Shown here: positions 23,542-35,718 of the stretch, one piece after another | Layout: the number at the start of each line of letters is the position of its first letter | Position numbering within the stretch: the stretch's first letter is position 1 | NCBI GenBank assembly: GCA_016748015.1 | Contig: JAAOMT010000348.1 | Location: 37,171 to 101,170 of the forward strand | DNA from: Geosiphon pyriformis | Lineage: Eukaryota; Glomeromycota; Glomeromycetes; Archaeosporales; Geosiphonaceae | Direction: 5' to 3' | Length of the DNA: 64,000 bases | Made by a program: the position numbers and the translations under genes | Notes under the pieces: model-generated | Told to the model about the DNA's origin: nothing | The model's input: only the letters and a program-made list of their open reading frames with translations | Database searches by the model: none

Positions 23542-23622
23542 AAAACATTTCAACCCAAAAAATATAACAAAAAGATAAATACACAAAAATACCAACAACT
23601 TCAGCATTATATAAATACCCAA

Positions 23623-24950
23623 TTGTTTAAGGAGAAATTATTTCAAAAAGAACAAAACAACATAAAACAGCAATCAAAATATTTTATCAATCATCAAAAT
23701 ATATTTTCCCAAAAAAACCAAAAAAATTTAGACCAACCAACCAGAGTGATTACAGAACCAGAAAAAGAAACAATACTGTTCAATATGCACTCAAATCCAA
23801 CAGCAGAACATTTTTATAAAGAAACAACCATGGAAAGAACTAGAAAAAGATATTATTGGCTATTAATGTATCCAGATATTATCTAATATGTTCAAAATTG
23901 TAATGCTTGTCAGAAAAAAGGAGGAACAAGACCCAGTAAATCATTAAGATGAATCAAAGTGAAACAACCATTCAATCATATCGGAATTGACTTAGTCAGA
24001 CCATTAACAATTACCAGTAAAGGCAACAAATATATTGTGATAGCCATGGACTATCTCACTAAATGGCCAGAAGCAAAAGCCATTCAAAGAGCAGATGCAG
24101 AATCTGTTGCTAAATTCTTTTATCAAGACTTAATCTGTTAACACAAATATTCAAAAGAACTATTATCAAATCAAAGAACTCATTTTGTGAATAGAACATT
24201 AGAAGAATTAAGTCAAAGATTTGGAATTAAAAGACCATTGTTATCATCATACTATCTACAAACCAATAGATTAGTTGAAAGATTCAATAGAACATTGTGG
24301 GAAGCAATTGCCAAAATCAGCCAAAAAAATCAAAATAAATGGGATTTGTTCATATCATCAGTATTATTTGCTTACTGAACAATAAAGCAAGATACTACAC
24401 AAACAACACCATTTGAATTAGTATATGATAAGACAGCAACACTACTAGTAGAGATAAAAGTATGAACATATCCAAAAAAACCAATAACAGAAGAAAATTT
24501 CCAAAGAACATTGTTGAGAAAAACGTATGACCTAATAGAAACACTAGAAAACAGACAACAAAAAGCAGCTGATAATATCCAAAAGTCACAAGAAAAGCAA
24601 AAAGAAAGACATGATAACCAACTATCAGAGAAACCAGTTGAATTCAAGATTGAAGACAAAGTACTTCTACATTGTACCAAAGCAGAAAAACAATAGAGTA
24701 GAAAATTTGACCCCAAATGGGACAGACAATTTTACTTAAAAGAAATTCTTAGAAATAGAGCTTATAAATTAAGGTTGAACAACAAAATTTTAACCAAAGC
24801 AGCATATGGTAATCAACTGAAACAATATTACCATATAGTATCATTATCTATCAGTAATATTCCACAACTAAGAGTACAGAGAATACTAGTTAAACCAGAT
24901 GAGATTCTATAAGATTTAGAACCAATTATAATCATTGAACCAAACACATA
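23623..24950 (+). pseudogene. Gy1-c integrase and pol C-terminus
   Basis: Zinc domain: MHSNPTAEHFYKETT and CNACQKK. Core: GIDLVRP with Asp at 23989-23991, LLSNQRTHF where the second Asp is Asn, and LVERFNRTL with Glu at 24277-24279. GPY/F-like KLRLNNKILTKAA lies near 24770, and the pol end (DLEPIIIIEPN) near 24920-24950. Single in-frame stops separate long open pieces. The second DDE residue is lost, so strand transfer activity should be abolished. Confidence 0.85.
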
Positions 24951-25012
24951 AAATTGAACAACCAAAAGAGTATATAAAGACACAGTATATGTGACAAAAA
25001 GACAGCAAAAAA

Positions 25013-25574
25013 ATGGAGATTACTGAGAACATTCATTTACTAACACAACAACTTTTCCAATTGATCCAACAACAAGAGATGGAAATCACAATCAGTTAAC
25101 AGACTATCAAATATACAAATATCAAAAAAAAACCACAAGATAAAAAATAGAAAAATACAGAAAACATTAAAAACTTGGGATTAGTGGATACAACAATTTC
25201 CAAGAAATTTTTGTTACTTCCACTTGAGATGATACTTGAATATTCAAAACTTATATATAGATAAAACAAAACAATTATTTAACACAGCTATACTGCAACA
25301 ACTAGAACAATTTGTGGAAAAGAACAATTTGACAACACAAGCAAGAACTATCTATTGGCTACAAACTGGATTTCAAGACAGATCAGAAATTTTACTTAAT
25401 CTAAAAATAGATTTTATTACAGTTAACCAAATGGGGAAAATAACTAACACCCAATTTGAAGAATTACAGAATAAGATAACACAAGTAATTCTCAAAAAAA
25501 AAGTTCAAGAAATACTCAAAAATAGAGAATTAGAGTTAGGAGATTTGGGAAATTTCGACAGAGCTCAATATTAA
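25013..25574 (+). pseudogene. Gy1-c ORF3, unknown protein
   Basis: It begins ATG at 25013 (MEITENIHLLTQQLFQLIQ) and ends at TAA 25572-25574 (DRAQY). The last 113 codons are open (25236-25574). IGKLTELKFQQFSDQI of Gy2 ORF3 corresponds here to MGKITNTQFEELQNKI. One frameshift lies between 25100 and 25236. It is composed mainly of Gln/Leu/Asn-rich predicted helices, with no signal peptide or transmembrane segment. It lies directly before the polypurine tract at 25574-25587. Confidence 0.65.
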
Positions 25575-25587
25575 AAGAAGAAAATAA

Positions 25588-26451
25588 TATTATTCATAAA
25601 ATATAGAAAATATATTAGCATATAAATTAGCTAATCAGAAGTAGCCATAGTAAATGTGAAATTCTAGGATTCCTCTCAAGAGGAATTGCAGGATTTCAGG
25701 AATTTCAGGATTCTCATACAAGGAATTGCAGGATTCCAGAATTCTAAGATTCCTCCCAAAAGAAATTACAGGATTCCAGAAATTCCAGAATTTCTGGTGT
25801 AAAGAATTGAAAAATTAAGGAATTTCAAATATGTATATATAGCAGTAGTACTAGAAGTAGAAAAGACAGAATTCTTTAGTTAAAAAAAAAGACCTCTCAG
25901 TTTAGATTGGATCTGAGCAATCCTTCATATCACAAATAAATAATTATTTAATATCTCAAACCCACTTTCCATTATCAACACTTTATGTTGATAGTAATTG
26001 ATACTTAACCACACTGGAACAATAGCTCTTGATTATGGCTATTGACAGAATACTAACATTTATTGTCTTGGCTTATTTCTTTATTTTTCTTTTATTTTTT
26101 GTTATTTTTTTGTTGTTTACTAAATTGACTAAAAAATTAAGTGCTGAATTACAGACATTATAAAGACTGGTAAAAGACCTGTGAAACAAGGATAGAACAC
26201 TCATAGATTTGAAAATAGCTTACCAGAAAGATTACTGACCATCACACTGAGAAAAAAATTCGACAAAATTGAAATTCTAAAAGGCTACTAAAACAACTAT
26301 TAAATTTCTGCCTATTATACAAAAGACTCGACACCAAAACCTTCAGAACAATCAAACATTCAGATACCAACACCATCATCATAAATAGCTTCTAAGCACC
26401 AAGTTATGAGTTTGTTATTTGCTTTGAAATTCCAAATAATCACCTATAATA
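25588..26451 (+). repeat. Gy1-c 3' LTR
   Basis: An 864-bp LTR, TATTATTC...CTATAATA, ends changed from TG...CA by transitions. It aligns with the LTR at 1783-2634 throughout. The right edge is confirmed because LINE-0 sequence begins at the next base. Confidence 0.88.
25665..25841 (+). promoter_or_regulatory. Gy1-c LTR repeat array and TATA box
   Basis: Repeats of the form GGAATTGCAGGATTCC lie upstream of TATATATA at 25834-25841. The arms GGAAT and ATTCC are inverted around a six-base centre. The two-unit heat shock pattern nTTCnnGAAn occurs at 25773-25782 and 25782-25791. The array is the least AT-rich part of the LTR. Confidence 0.5.
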
Positions 26452-27600
26452 ACATTATAAACATTGTTTAAAAGAAGAATTTAAATATTAACTGGCACAA
26501 AGTCAAGAATTATTTGGGTGTTTTAGATAATATATGTACTAATACTTTTACTGACACTGTTTTTTTTTTTTCTTGGTATTTTTTTTTCTAATTGAAAAAG
26601 CATTACATGTTGGCCAAGAGTGGTATTATTTTTAATAATTCTAAATATTTTATTCATAAAGTCTTTTGGTCTATTTATTATGTGCATTGAAAAGTTGGTT
26701 CTGGTTTTAAAGTTTTAGATAATAGTTTATTATCAGACATTGATTGGCTTAGCTCATCTTTGGTATGGTATTCTAATTCACATATGGCTGTTAATTTTAC
26801 TAGTAAGCCTATTACTAGTGCCCACACATATTTTATGAAAGCTTTGCATTATTGACTACCAGTTGCTGTTCAAAAGCACCTATATAACAAGTGTTATCCC
26901 AGTGTATTGTGTTTGTATTGTGATAATATTGAGATTTTAGATTATGTTTTTTCTTGTGTAATTAATGTTTCTGCTCATTATCAATTGTTAAATGCCCATG
27001 CAACTGCTTGGAGTGTAATTTCTGGTCTTTTTTGGTTCTTTTCATGTATGTCTTAATTGTTGTTCTTCTGTGTTTTGAATATTGCAATATGTATAGTTTT
27101 TTGTAAGAGTTTTGTCTTTAAAAATTGGCTTTAAGAAACTGTATCTGTCTTTGAAAGTTCTAAGATTACAAATTAGAAGATTGTGAACTTTGTGAGTAAT
27201 TTTTGTCTTGCTTTTAGAAATAAGATTTGGTTGGTCTGTACTAAGCATTATACTTTTATGAAAAAAAATAGACTGGTATTATGTAATAGTTTAGCTCTGA
27301 TTTTAGTTTTTGGAGTGTTTTTGATGTTTTTTGCTAATATGGTCAAATTGCTTGGTATTGCTGAGACATTTGGTGCTAGTTTTGAATTATGTAAATCTTG
27401 TTTATTTTTTTCAGATATTGAAAATCCAGTTTTAGTTTATATAGGTGTTTAGTATTGTTTTAATTAGCTTAAATGACTGGTTATATATAGAAAATACATG
27501 ATTTACACCTAATTTAGATTGATTATTTAATGTATTATACTAGATAATATTTGGACTTTACTTGTTAAATAAATAAAAAAAATAATAATAGTAATAAAAA
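26452..27600 (+). mobile_element. LINE-0, 3' end of a LINE interrupted by Gy1-c
   Basis: It starts in the ORF2 RNase H domain in exact register with LINE-2 (near 63000) and runs to the ORF2 stop at 27450-27452. It includes ALHYLPVAVQKHLYNKCYPSVL around one TGA, and the terminal finger CLYCDNIEILDYVFSC, in which His is Tyr. The C-terminal part (NFVSNFCLAFRNKIWLV to VLVYIG) is open. A 3' UTR of about 120 bp and an (A)n/(TAA)n-like tail follow. The 5' part would lie on the other side of Gy1-c but is not in the window, because of the rearrangement at 18532. Confidence 0.85.
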
Positions 27601-28029
27601 AATTTGGAAATAGAAGAATAGTTTATATTATTAATAAAAAATAATACATTAATATAATTTTATATCTTATATTAATATTTTTAAACTTTAATATTAGGTA
27701 TCAATTATATTTTTTAATAATTTTTATTAAATAATTTTTAAAAATAATAATTACAAATAAATACTAATAAATAATCTTTTATTACAAAAATATTTAAATA
27801 CTTAAAAAAACTTAAGAAGAAAAATAAGTAAATTAAAAAAAATTAAATATTTAAAAATGATTTTAATTATTTTTATCAATATATGTTTTATATATTAAAC
27901 ATGTTTTTTTAAAGTTAAAAAATATATTATTTATATAATTATTTTCTAAAAATAAAGTAACTAATTATATAACATCAGTAATTAATATATATGATAATTA
28001 ATAAAAATTATAATTTTTAATTGTAACAA
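27601..28029. other. AT-rich tract, nothing assignable
   Basis: More than 85 percent A+T by eye, with many TTTAA and TAAAT runs and no coding signal. It may be further decayed LINE sequence, as the fossil that follows suggests, but I cannot align it. Confidence 0.5.
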
Positions 28030-29185
28030 TATTAAATTAATATTAAAAAGTCCTGATTTTTGTTAAATTAAATATTATTATATTTAAACTTAATTTAATT
28101 TAAAAATATTTTTGTTAAATAAGTAAAAGTTAAAAGCTATTTTAATATCTTAAACAATAAATAAACTAATGTATTAATTAATTTAATTATGTTTTAGAGT
28201 TTATTTTTCTAGCAAATATTAAAAAAAAATTTTTAATAATAACTAATTAGATAGTTTTTACTAATATTATTATTTTATTAAATTTACAAATAATATAATT
28301 AAGCACTTTTTGTAAAAAATTGATTTAAGTTTTAAGATTATGAATTTTTTATCTATTGGATATATTAATTGATATCTTATTATTTTAATTTAATATTCTA
28401 ATTTTTATATAGCTATTGGTTTTATAAATAAATTTTTTATTGATTTATGCATATATTTAATAAAAGCTTTATATAAAAAATTACCAGCTACTATCAAAAA
28501 ACAATTGTATAATAGTAAATATTCAAACATATTATGTATACAATATAGAAAAGTAAAATTTTTAGACTGTATTTTTATTTATAGCTTAAATTTGTTTATT
28601 TATTAAGAGTTATTAAACAAATAATCTTTCTTTTAAAAGTTTTTAATTAGTATTAATTTGGTATTTTTAATAATGTTTTAGTTATTAATTTAAAGTTTTT
28701 TTAATATTAGCTTATATTTAATTTTATATAAAAAGTTTATTTATAAAAACTGATAAATAAAAATTAAACCAGTTTTTAATAATATTAAGACTATTATATT
28801 AAAACTGATTAATTTTATATAAAAATTAGTTATAAAGATTATATATAATTATTTAATTTAAAGTTATAAATAATGATAAAATAAAAAAAAATTATTAAAT
28901 AATAATAATATAATATGTATTAATATTTCAAATTTTTTAAAAGTAATAATTTATATTTATTAAAAGTTATTAAAAACATATTATTAGTTTTAGATTAAAA
29001 ATTAGTATATATATTTTTTTAATATAATTATTAATATATTTATTAAAATAGTTTTATAGTATTGTTTTAATTAATTAAATAACTAATTATATATAATAAG
29101 TACATAAATTATATTTAATTTAGAATTTTAAATAGTTGTATTATATTAGATAGTAATTAAATTTTGTTTATAAAAAAAATTTATT
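28030..29185 (+). mobile_element. Fossil LINE 3' end, bleached to AT
   Basis: At 28440-28570 the translation FINKFFIDLCIYLIKALYKK and LYNSKYSNIL parallels FISKSMTSVRTYFIKALHHQ and LYNKYYPSVL of LINE-2. Upstream, the bases from about 28325 align with LINE-2 from about 63245. Downstream, 29060-29170 (attgttttaattaattaaat, taatttagaatttt) matches the 3' UTRs of LINE-0 and LINE-1. G and C have almost all become A and T. The 5' boundary is uncertain. Confidence 0.65.
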
Positions 29186-29439
29186 ATAACTATTTTTTTG
29201 ATAATTTATAATACTTTAATTATAGTTTTATTATTTTTATTACTTATAAAAAAATTTGCATTAAAATTTTAATATTTATTATTATTTTGAATATATATTA
29301 ATAAAATATTTATAAAATTTATTAAAATTAATTAAGTTGTTTAAAATATAAAAAAACAATATTTTAAGTAAATTACTAAAAAATTTTTAGAAATTAACAA
29401 AAAATATAATATTATTACTATAAAATATTTACAATTAAA
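29186..29439. other. AT-rich tract, nothing assignable
   Basis: Short A+T-rich interval between the fossil LINE tail and the 5' end of LINE-1. No coding or repeat structure seen. Confidence 0.5.
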
Positions 29440-29544
29440 AAAAACTTTTTTCTTTTCTTTATCCAAAATTCTTCAAAAAGCACATTTCTGAAAAATAAGT
29501 TTTTTGTTTTTTTTAATATTTTTTTACCTAATAATTCTTTTTTT

Positions 29545-32391
29545 ATGAAGTTAAAAGCTGTTTTAAGTGGCAACATATCAAAAAAAAAAGCCCTCAAAAG
29601 TGTCTTTTATGGTCTTGCTGGTGGTTTTTTTTTACAGAAAAAGAAGATTGTTCTTGGTGTTATTAGAAGTTTTTGGTCTCTTTTTTTAAATATTATTAAT
29701 GTTAATTTGCTGTTAATTCACGTTCTCAGGAAGTAGTTGGACCTCTAGTAACTGAATTTATCTTCAAATTATCTCCTATAATTTGAACTGCTGGGCTTAT
29801 AAGTGGAATGGCCAATTCCTTGCCAGTTACTTTATGTAATTACATTGTAGTAAACGTTAACTCTTTCCCAGGAATTGCTTGTTTGGAAGCTTACTAAAAA
29901 TGTGTAGTTACTTTGCTGTGAAAGTCAACTCTTCTACAGGAATTTCGTCTGTAGACTACCCCAATAATTATGATAAAAAAAGAAAAGAAAATAAAAGAAA
30001 TGTAAAAGAAATAGAATTTTATCAAAGAAAACGTTTTTTATCCAGGCCTGGAGTCACTAACAGTTTATTGAAATTGGTAGCTAATCAATTTCAAAACGTT
30101 AGTTGTGTTGAGGGAATTTCAAGTGTAATAATTTAAGAATTTAGTTTTTGAATATTTAATTTTTATTTGAATATGTAAAAGATGATTTGTTTTAATTAAG
30201 ATATTTAAAGTAGAATGCTATGATAAGATACTATGGGAAGATATAAGAAAATACATTTTCTTGAAGAGAGAAGCTCTTTTTTTATACAACTTGTTGTAAT
30301 ACTAGTCTTTGAACTTGCACTTTTCTCTTTGCTACAATTTGGGTGAACTAAAGATATATTTCGGCAAATTTACAAGTTATTTCACTGAACTATTGATTAT
30401 TTCGGCGATTTTTCATTAATTTCGGCAAATTTTGACTATGTTAAATGGTTCAGGGTATTGTGTAATTTGATCATCTTAATTTCTAGAGTACAAATCGGAT
30501 TATTGATTGAGTAATGATATTTGATAATTTGGTTAAATAATAAGTGATAATTGAAATAATAATAATATATGCTAATTAATAATAGGAATTATAAGGGTAA
30601 TTTCGTGCTAATTAATAACTAAAATTCTACTGGTAACATTGGGAATATCAAATACTTTGATAATAAGAAAAATGTTTTTTTGATCAAATCTAAGTCTGAT
30701 AATAATGTGTATTCTAATGTGGATAATTTGTCTGAAGATAATAAGAGAGTTGACATGTCTGGTATTCTTAATAGATTTTTTCTAAGCTTGGCTATTACCA
30801 CTCCTAAAGCAAAACATATCAATACTAATGCTGTTTTTGGTTTTCTTAACTTTGATATGGATAATAATGATAAGGTTTTTCTCTCTTCTCACCTCCTAAT
30901 CTCTTTAGATAGAAAATAAATCAACCCTAAAATTGCTAAAACTTAGATAAAAGTTACTATTAAAAAGTTGTTTGCTTTGGATATCAATTTTTCAGCAATA
31001 GAAGACAAATTTGTAATGATAAACACTCAGAAAATTAGGAGAATTTTTTTAATTGTTAATAATTTTGAGAGGGCCATTACTTCCTTAAAGTTTGAAGAGA
31101 TTATTTGATTTACTTTTACTTTAAAACAAAGCATAAAGAAGGCTGTATCATTGGTCAGAAAAAAAAAGATTGCCATAAACAGCAATCTCAAAAGACAAAA
31201 AATTTATTCAAATTGGATCATAGTAATTAAAAAAATTCTTATAGATATACTGAAGAAAATAATCATTGTAGCTCTGTTTGAATTTGGTCAAGTAGTGTCA
31301 ATCTAATTGCAACTTATTGGGCTGTAGCAAAAAGCTATGGTAAAATTTACCAAATCAAATCAGACTAATTAGCTAGTAACTAGATGATTATTTCTAATCA
31401 AAAAAAATTTAGTGCATGTTGCAAAAGCTGTGAAAGATTGTAATATTTGGATTTCAAGAGATTGGTTTAAAGTGCTTTTGTTTATTTTGTTAGTAGAAAC
31501 AATGGCTTATGATTTTAGGACTCTTTTGAATAGAACTGGTAGAAAAACATACATTATTAATTACTTGCTTGATACTGGCAACTGAGTTTGCTGTACTATA
31601 GTTGGTTTCAAATTGAAAAAAAATCTTGAATCTATCTTTCACACAGAGCCAATTTTGGGTGATATAAAACTTTTTTGAGTAAGAATAAATTTGGTTTGGT
31701 GTAAAAAGTATGAAAGATTTGGCCACTTAGTTTTAGAGTATAATACATTAGATACATCTATTTTTATACTTTTAAAAATATTTAAAAAGGCTGTTTTTGA
31801 TGCAAATCACTTTTAATTGGCAAAATTATATGCTAAAAGGAATGTTTTTATCTTCTATTCTGCTGTCTTTAATGACAAGTCATGAGTTTAAGTAATTTTG
31901 ATGACATTTTCTTTTTATGGTTTGTTTGTTGGTTCTGGTTCTCTTCTTTCTGGTGCCTTGAGTTTGAGTGATAATTTTTCTCCTATTTTAACTGATAACT
32001 TATCCTTAGATGTTTGTTTGGCCTCTTTAAAATGTTTTTTAAGCTCTTAACTAATCAGGTTTCTAACATAATACACAAACTCAGCAACATAAAATTGGTG
32101 CCTTTGGCTCCTCTTCTTTTTTCTTATAACTTGGTTACCCTAATGACTGCTGATTTGGATTTGGGTTTGAATATGATTTTGAATGGTCCTAAGTTGATGT
32201 TTTTATTTTTTTCTCTTGTTTTTTCTGATGTTTCAGCTTTGGGTTTGAGTAATTTAAAAGTTTTGACTACCAAAGTGGGCTGTTTGGAGTCAAAATTGAT
32301 GGCTCTTAAGGTTTTTGTTGGTTCAGTTCTGACAAAGTTAGATTAATTGTGTATTGGCTTGGTTTTTTTTAAGAACTTTTTATCTCAATAA
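29545..32391 (+). pseudogene. LINE-1 ORF1 (nucleic-acid-binding protein), interrupted
   Basis: It starts at ATG 29545 (MKLKAVLSG, SKKKALK) and is split by a solo LTR after KKKIVLG. It resumes at 30643 with NIKYFDNKKN and ends at TAA 32389-32391. ORF1 proteins of such LINEs bind element RNA. The knuckle near 31700 reads CKKYERFGHLVLEY, two of the Cys having become Tyr, while LINE-2 keeps all four zinc ligands. Many TGA/TAA codons are present, plus a one-base deletion near 32030. The C-terminal coiled region (KVGCLESKLMALKVFVGSVLTKLD) is still readable. Confidence 0.8.
29658..30638 (-). repeat. Solo Gy2 LTR in LINE-1 ORF1
   Basis: A 981-bp LTR in minus orientation, TGTTATTAG...CTGGTAACA, flanked by an exact 4-bp duplication TTGG (29654-29657 and 30639-30642). 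LINE-2 shows the uninterrupted host (KKVALGNIKHLSD). It belongs to the LTR subfamily of Gy2-a. Confidence 0.93.
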
Positions 32392-33927
32392 CTGATTTGG
32401 TTTAAAAGTTTGCTATGTACAATGTTTAGGATCTTAACATTTCTGCCAAACAGAAAGACATTGTTTGTTAACATAAAGAATCAGAAAACATAATTTCAAA
32501 TATTACAAAAATAAAGTTAAGATCTGATATTAGACCATGGATTATGAACAAGTTTAATGAGATAAAAATTTTTTTGTCTGGCTTAAACAAAGGGTTTTTT
32601 AGTGCTGAAGTGACAATTATTATGAACAATTCTCTTGCATATCATGTTTTTAAGATTGAGGAAATCTTTGATTATTTTGTTTTAGTTTAGCTTCTCTTTA
32701 AAGACAAGCTTTTGATTGCAATTTTGAATTTATATGCTAGTGCTTTTGCTAAGACTAGGTTTGGTCAGGCTTTAGAAGTCAACTTTTTTATTGCTAAAAC
32801 TGTTAACTCTAGTACTTTTGCAGTTTTAAGTGGAGATTTCAATAAAAATAGATCTAAAAAAAATGTAAGTTTTAAGTTTTGCTTGAATTTGAGTTTGATT
32901 AATTTTTTTAATAAACATTTACTGGTTAAAGCTTCTATTTGGAGCAATTTAAAAAGTGCTGAGAAGATCATTAATTATATTTTTATAAATAAAAGTTTGT
33001 TGTCTGTAATAATTGGTCATATAATTAATTTTGTTTCTGATTTCTTTAATACAGATTACAAAGCTGTTTTGGTCTTAGTTGGTCTGAGTGGTCTTTTAGA
33101 TACTTATCTCAACAGCAATTGTAAATAGACTAATAGAAATAAATGGAAGTTTAAGATTAAGAATGCTAATACTAATAAATGATCATGTTTTAGAGTGTGT
33201 TTATTGGGCAAATTCTTGAAAAAATTGGCTAATTTTAATAGTATGAGGAATGATAAAGATTTGAACACTATATAAGAGATTTTAAAAAATATGGTGGTTG
33301 GTTCTGCTGATAAAGTGTTTTCTAAATTTTGGTTTAGTGAGTTTAAATGTTCAAAAAATAAGCAATTGTTAAGATTCTTTTAACTTGAATTATTGGTGGC
33401 CAAATTGGCAAAGAGTTTGAGTTTGATTCAAGATTCTGATGCTAATTATTTTATTAATACATAATCTACTATTAATAATGAAAAGGCTTTTAAGTTATGC
33501 ATTATGATTAATAATAATAAGAGTTTGGGGATAATTTAATATCACTTGTTAAAGATCTGGAAGAAGTATTATAAGTCCAAGTATTATGAATCTAGAATTG
33601 CCAAGAATGTTTTAATTAGAAAAACAATTAACAAATACATAGAAAATTTTTGCTTTGATAAAAACTGAATAATTAAAAATGTTTTAAAGTGATCATTTCA
33701 GAAAGTGGTTCTTAACCATCTGATAGTAGATAATAATTTAATTTTGGTGTCTAATAAAATTAAGTTCACAATTAACAGTATTATGAAAGGATGGACAAAA
33801 AAGCACATAATCCTTAATATTTTGTCTGCTCAATAATTTAACCAATATGCCTCTTTAGATTATATTAATAATAATATATTTTTAGATATTATGTGTAGTA
33901 TTAAGTTTAATAAGTTTTTTTAGATGG

Positions 33928-34909
33928 TGTTACTGGAGGTTTTTGGTCTCTTTTCTCGAATGTTGTTAATGTTAATTTTGTTGTGAATTCATGTTTCCAG
34001 GAAGTAGTTGAACCTCCAGTAACTGAATTTTATCTTCAAATTATCTTCTATAATTTGAACTGCTGGGCTTATAAGTAGAATGACCAATTTTTTGCCAGTT
34101 ACTTTATGTAGTTATGTTGTAGTAAACATCAACTCTTTCCCAGGAATTGCTCGTCTGGAAGCTTACTAAAAATATGTGTAGTTACTTTGCTGTGAAAGTC
34201 AACTCTTCTACAGGAATCTCGTCTGTAGACTACCCTAATGATTGTAATAAGAAAAAAAAAGAAATATAAAAGAAATATAAAAGAAATAGAATTTTATAAA
34301 GAGAAACGTTTTTGATCCAGGCCTGGAATCACTAACAGTTTATTGAAATTGGTAGCTAATTAATTTCAAAATGTTAGTTGAGTTTTGGGGATTTTCCAAG
34401 TGTAATAATTAAAGAATTTGGTTTTTTAAATTATTTGATATTTATTTCTTTTGTGTGTGTAGAAATGGTTCTAAGTGATAAATCTAAAGTAAGATACATT
34501 TTCTCGAAGAGAGAAACTTTTTTTTTATACAACTTGTCATAACATTATTCTATGAACTTGAACTTTGCTATTTTCTACAATTTTGCTGAACTAAAGATAT
34601 ATTTTGGCAAACTACAAGTTATTTCTGTAAACTATTAGATATTTTGGTGAACTATCAATTATTTCGGCAAATTTCTATAAATTTCGGCAAATTTTTGAAT
34701 GTTACATAGTTCAGGGTATTGCATGATTGATCATCGCAATTAGGTTACATTTGTGTTGTGTACAATTTGGGTTATTAATTAAATGATAATTTCGGACATT
34801 TTTGCTAATGTAATGAATGGTAATTTGAAATGATAATATATGCTAATTACTGATAAGAATTATAAGATAGTTTCATGCTAAATAATATCTCTAATTTTGT
34901 CTGATAACA
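33928..34909 (-). repeat. Gy2-b 3' LTR
   Basis: A 982-bp LTR reading TGTTACTGGAGG to CTGATAACA on the plus strand. It closely matches the 5' LTR, with scattered transitions. It holds the motif array (about 34570-34700) and the stem-loop at 34037-34057 in its usual loop orientation. Confidence 0.93.
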
Positions 34910-35597
34910 TAACCTCCTCTTCAAGACTGAGCTCTATCGAAATCCAAGTACTGTTTGTTATTTCCAGATAATAATCCAAAATTATTGAAGAAATTTGGTC
35001 TGAAAATTGTTGAAATTTCAGTTCTGTGAGCTTTCCAATGTATTGAATCTTCAAAGGTTGAAAAATTGGGTTTTGTAGTACGTTTTCACAGGTGTAGAAT
35101 AGGTCATAAAGTCTAAGAGCAGCTCTGAGCCTGTAGCGACTGTTTGTTAATCCAGCTGTTGTCTTGAATTCGTTGTGGAGTTGTTTTTGAATAGCTTCTT
35201 TTGTGAGGTTTGCTGTTGTAAGTTCCAGTTTTCATTTGTAGAGTGTTTTTCCAATGTGAAAATATCTATAGATTGGAGGATATTCAGTGTTTTCCTCATT
35301 GAGACACAGTTGAAGTCTTTGTTGACTTGTAGCATTTGGTGGAATACTAATTGGAGTGAGCATTAGATTTTCTCTTAAAGCAAGCTTTAAAAGTTTTGGC
35401 AGGTGAATTCCAGTATAACTTCTTGTGTTCTTTTTATATGGGTGATATTTTCGTGAATTTGGGGCTAAATTTGTAACTACTTTTGTTTGGGTATAATTAA
35501 TGTGGTTTTCAGTAACAATAATGGATAATTTGTGTATTGTTTTTAAAGCTAACATTAGTTCTTGAGATAATTGTTGAATGTTTTGAGGAATAGTCAT
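34878..35597 (-). pseudogene. Gy2-b ORF3, unknown protein
   Basis: 240 codons with a single internal TGA (35232-35234), starting ATG 35597 (MTIPQNIQQLSQELMLALK). Conserved segments: YTGIHLPKLLKLALREN, IPPNATSQQRLQL, YPPIYRYFHIGKTLY, SRYRLRAALRLYDLF and IGKLTELKFQQFSDQI. The frame runs over the polypurine tract (LSLEEEV) and 31 bases into the LTR. No signal peptide, membrane helix or Cys pattern of an envelope protein is seen. It is separated from the pol stop by about 120 bp and has its own ATG, so it may need its own mRNA or reinitiation. This is the clearest copy of an unassigned protein. Confidence 0.75.
34910..34922 (-). other. Polypurine tract of Gy2-b
   Basis: On the minus strand GAAGAGGAGGTTA abuts the LTR start TGTTATCAG. 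It lies inside the ORF3 frame. Confidence 0.8.
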
Positions 35598-35718
35598 TAT
35601 AAGCAATTTGAAATAAAAGAAAATTATTTTTGGTGCATGGGTTTTTATGTTATTTTTGTTTTGTTTTTGTGAGATTGTTTCTAAATTATAAGAAGATAAC
35701 TATAATAATAAATTTAAA

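Larger units (their letters stand above)
18533..26451 (+). mobile_element. Gy1-c, 5'-truncated Ty3/Gypsy element
   Basis: The most complete Gy1 copy: partial gag, protease, Cys-rich module, dUTPase, RT, RNase H, integrase, ORF3, polypurine tract and 3' LTR. The 5' LTR and gag start are missing; the Gy2-a 3' LTR abuts gag directly. On the right, the LTR end at 26451 is followed at once by LINE-0 ORF2 sequence in register, so Gy1-c inserted into that LINE. Domains lie in three frames because of frameshifts near 21500 and 23550. Confidence 0.88.

Noticed and set aside
25665-25841. CRISPR-like repeat array
   Set aside because: Units are unequal and overlapping, there are no unique spacers, and the array lies at the promoter position of an LTR.
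34878-35597. ORF3 as a retroviral envelope gene
   Set aside because: Right position, but no signal peptide, fusion-like hydrophobic segment, transmembrane helix or Cys pattern is visible.
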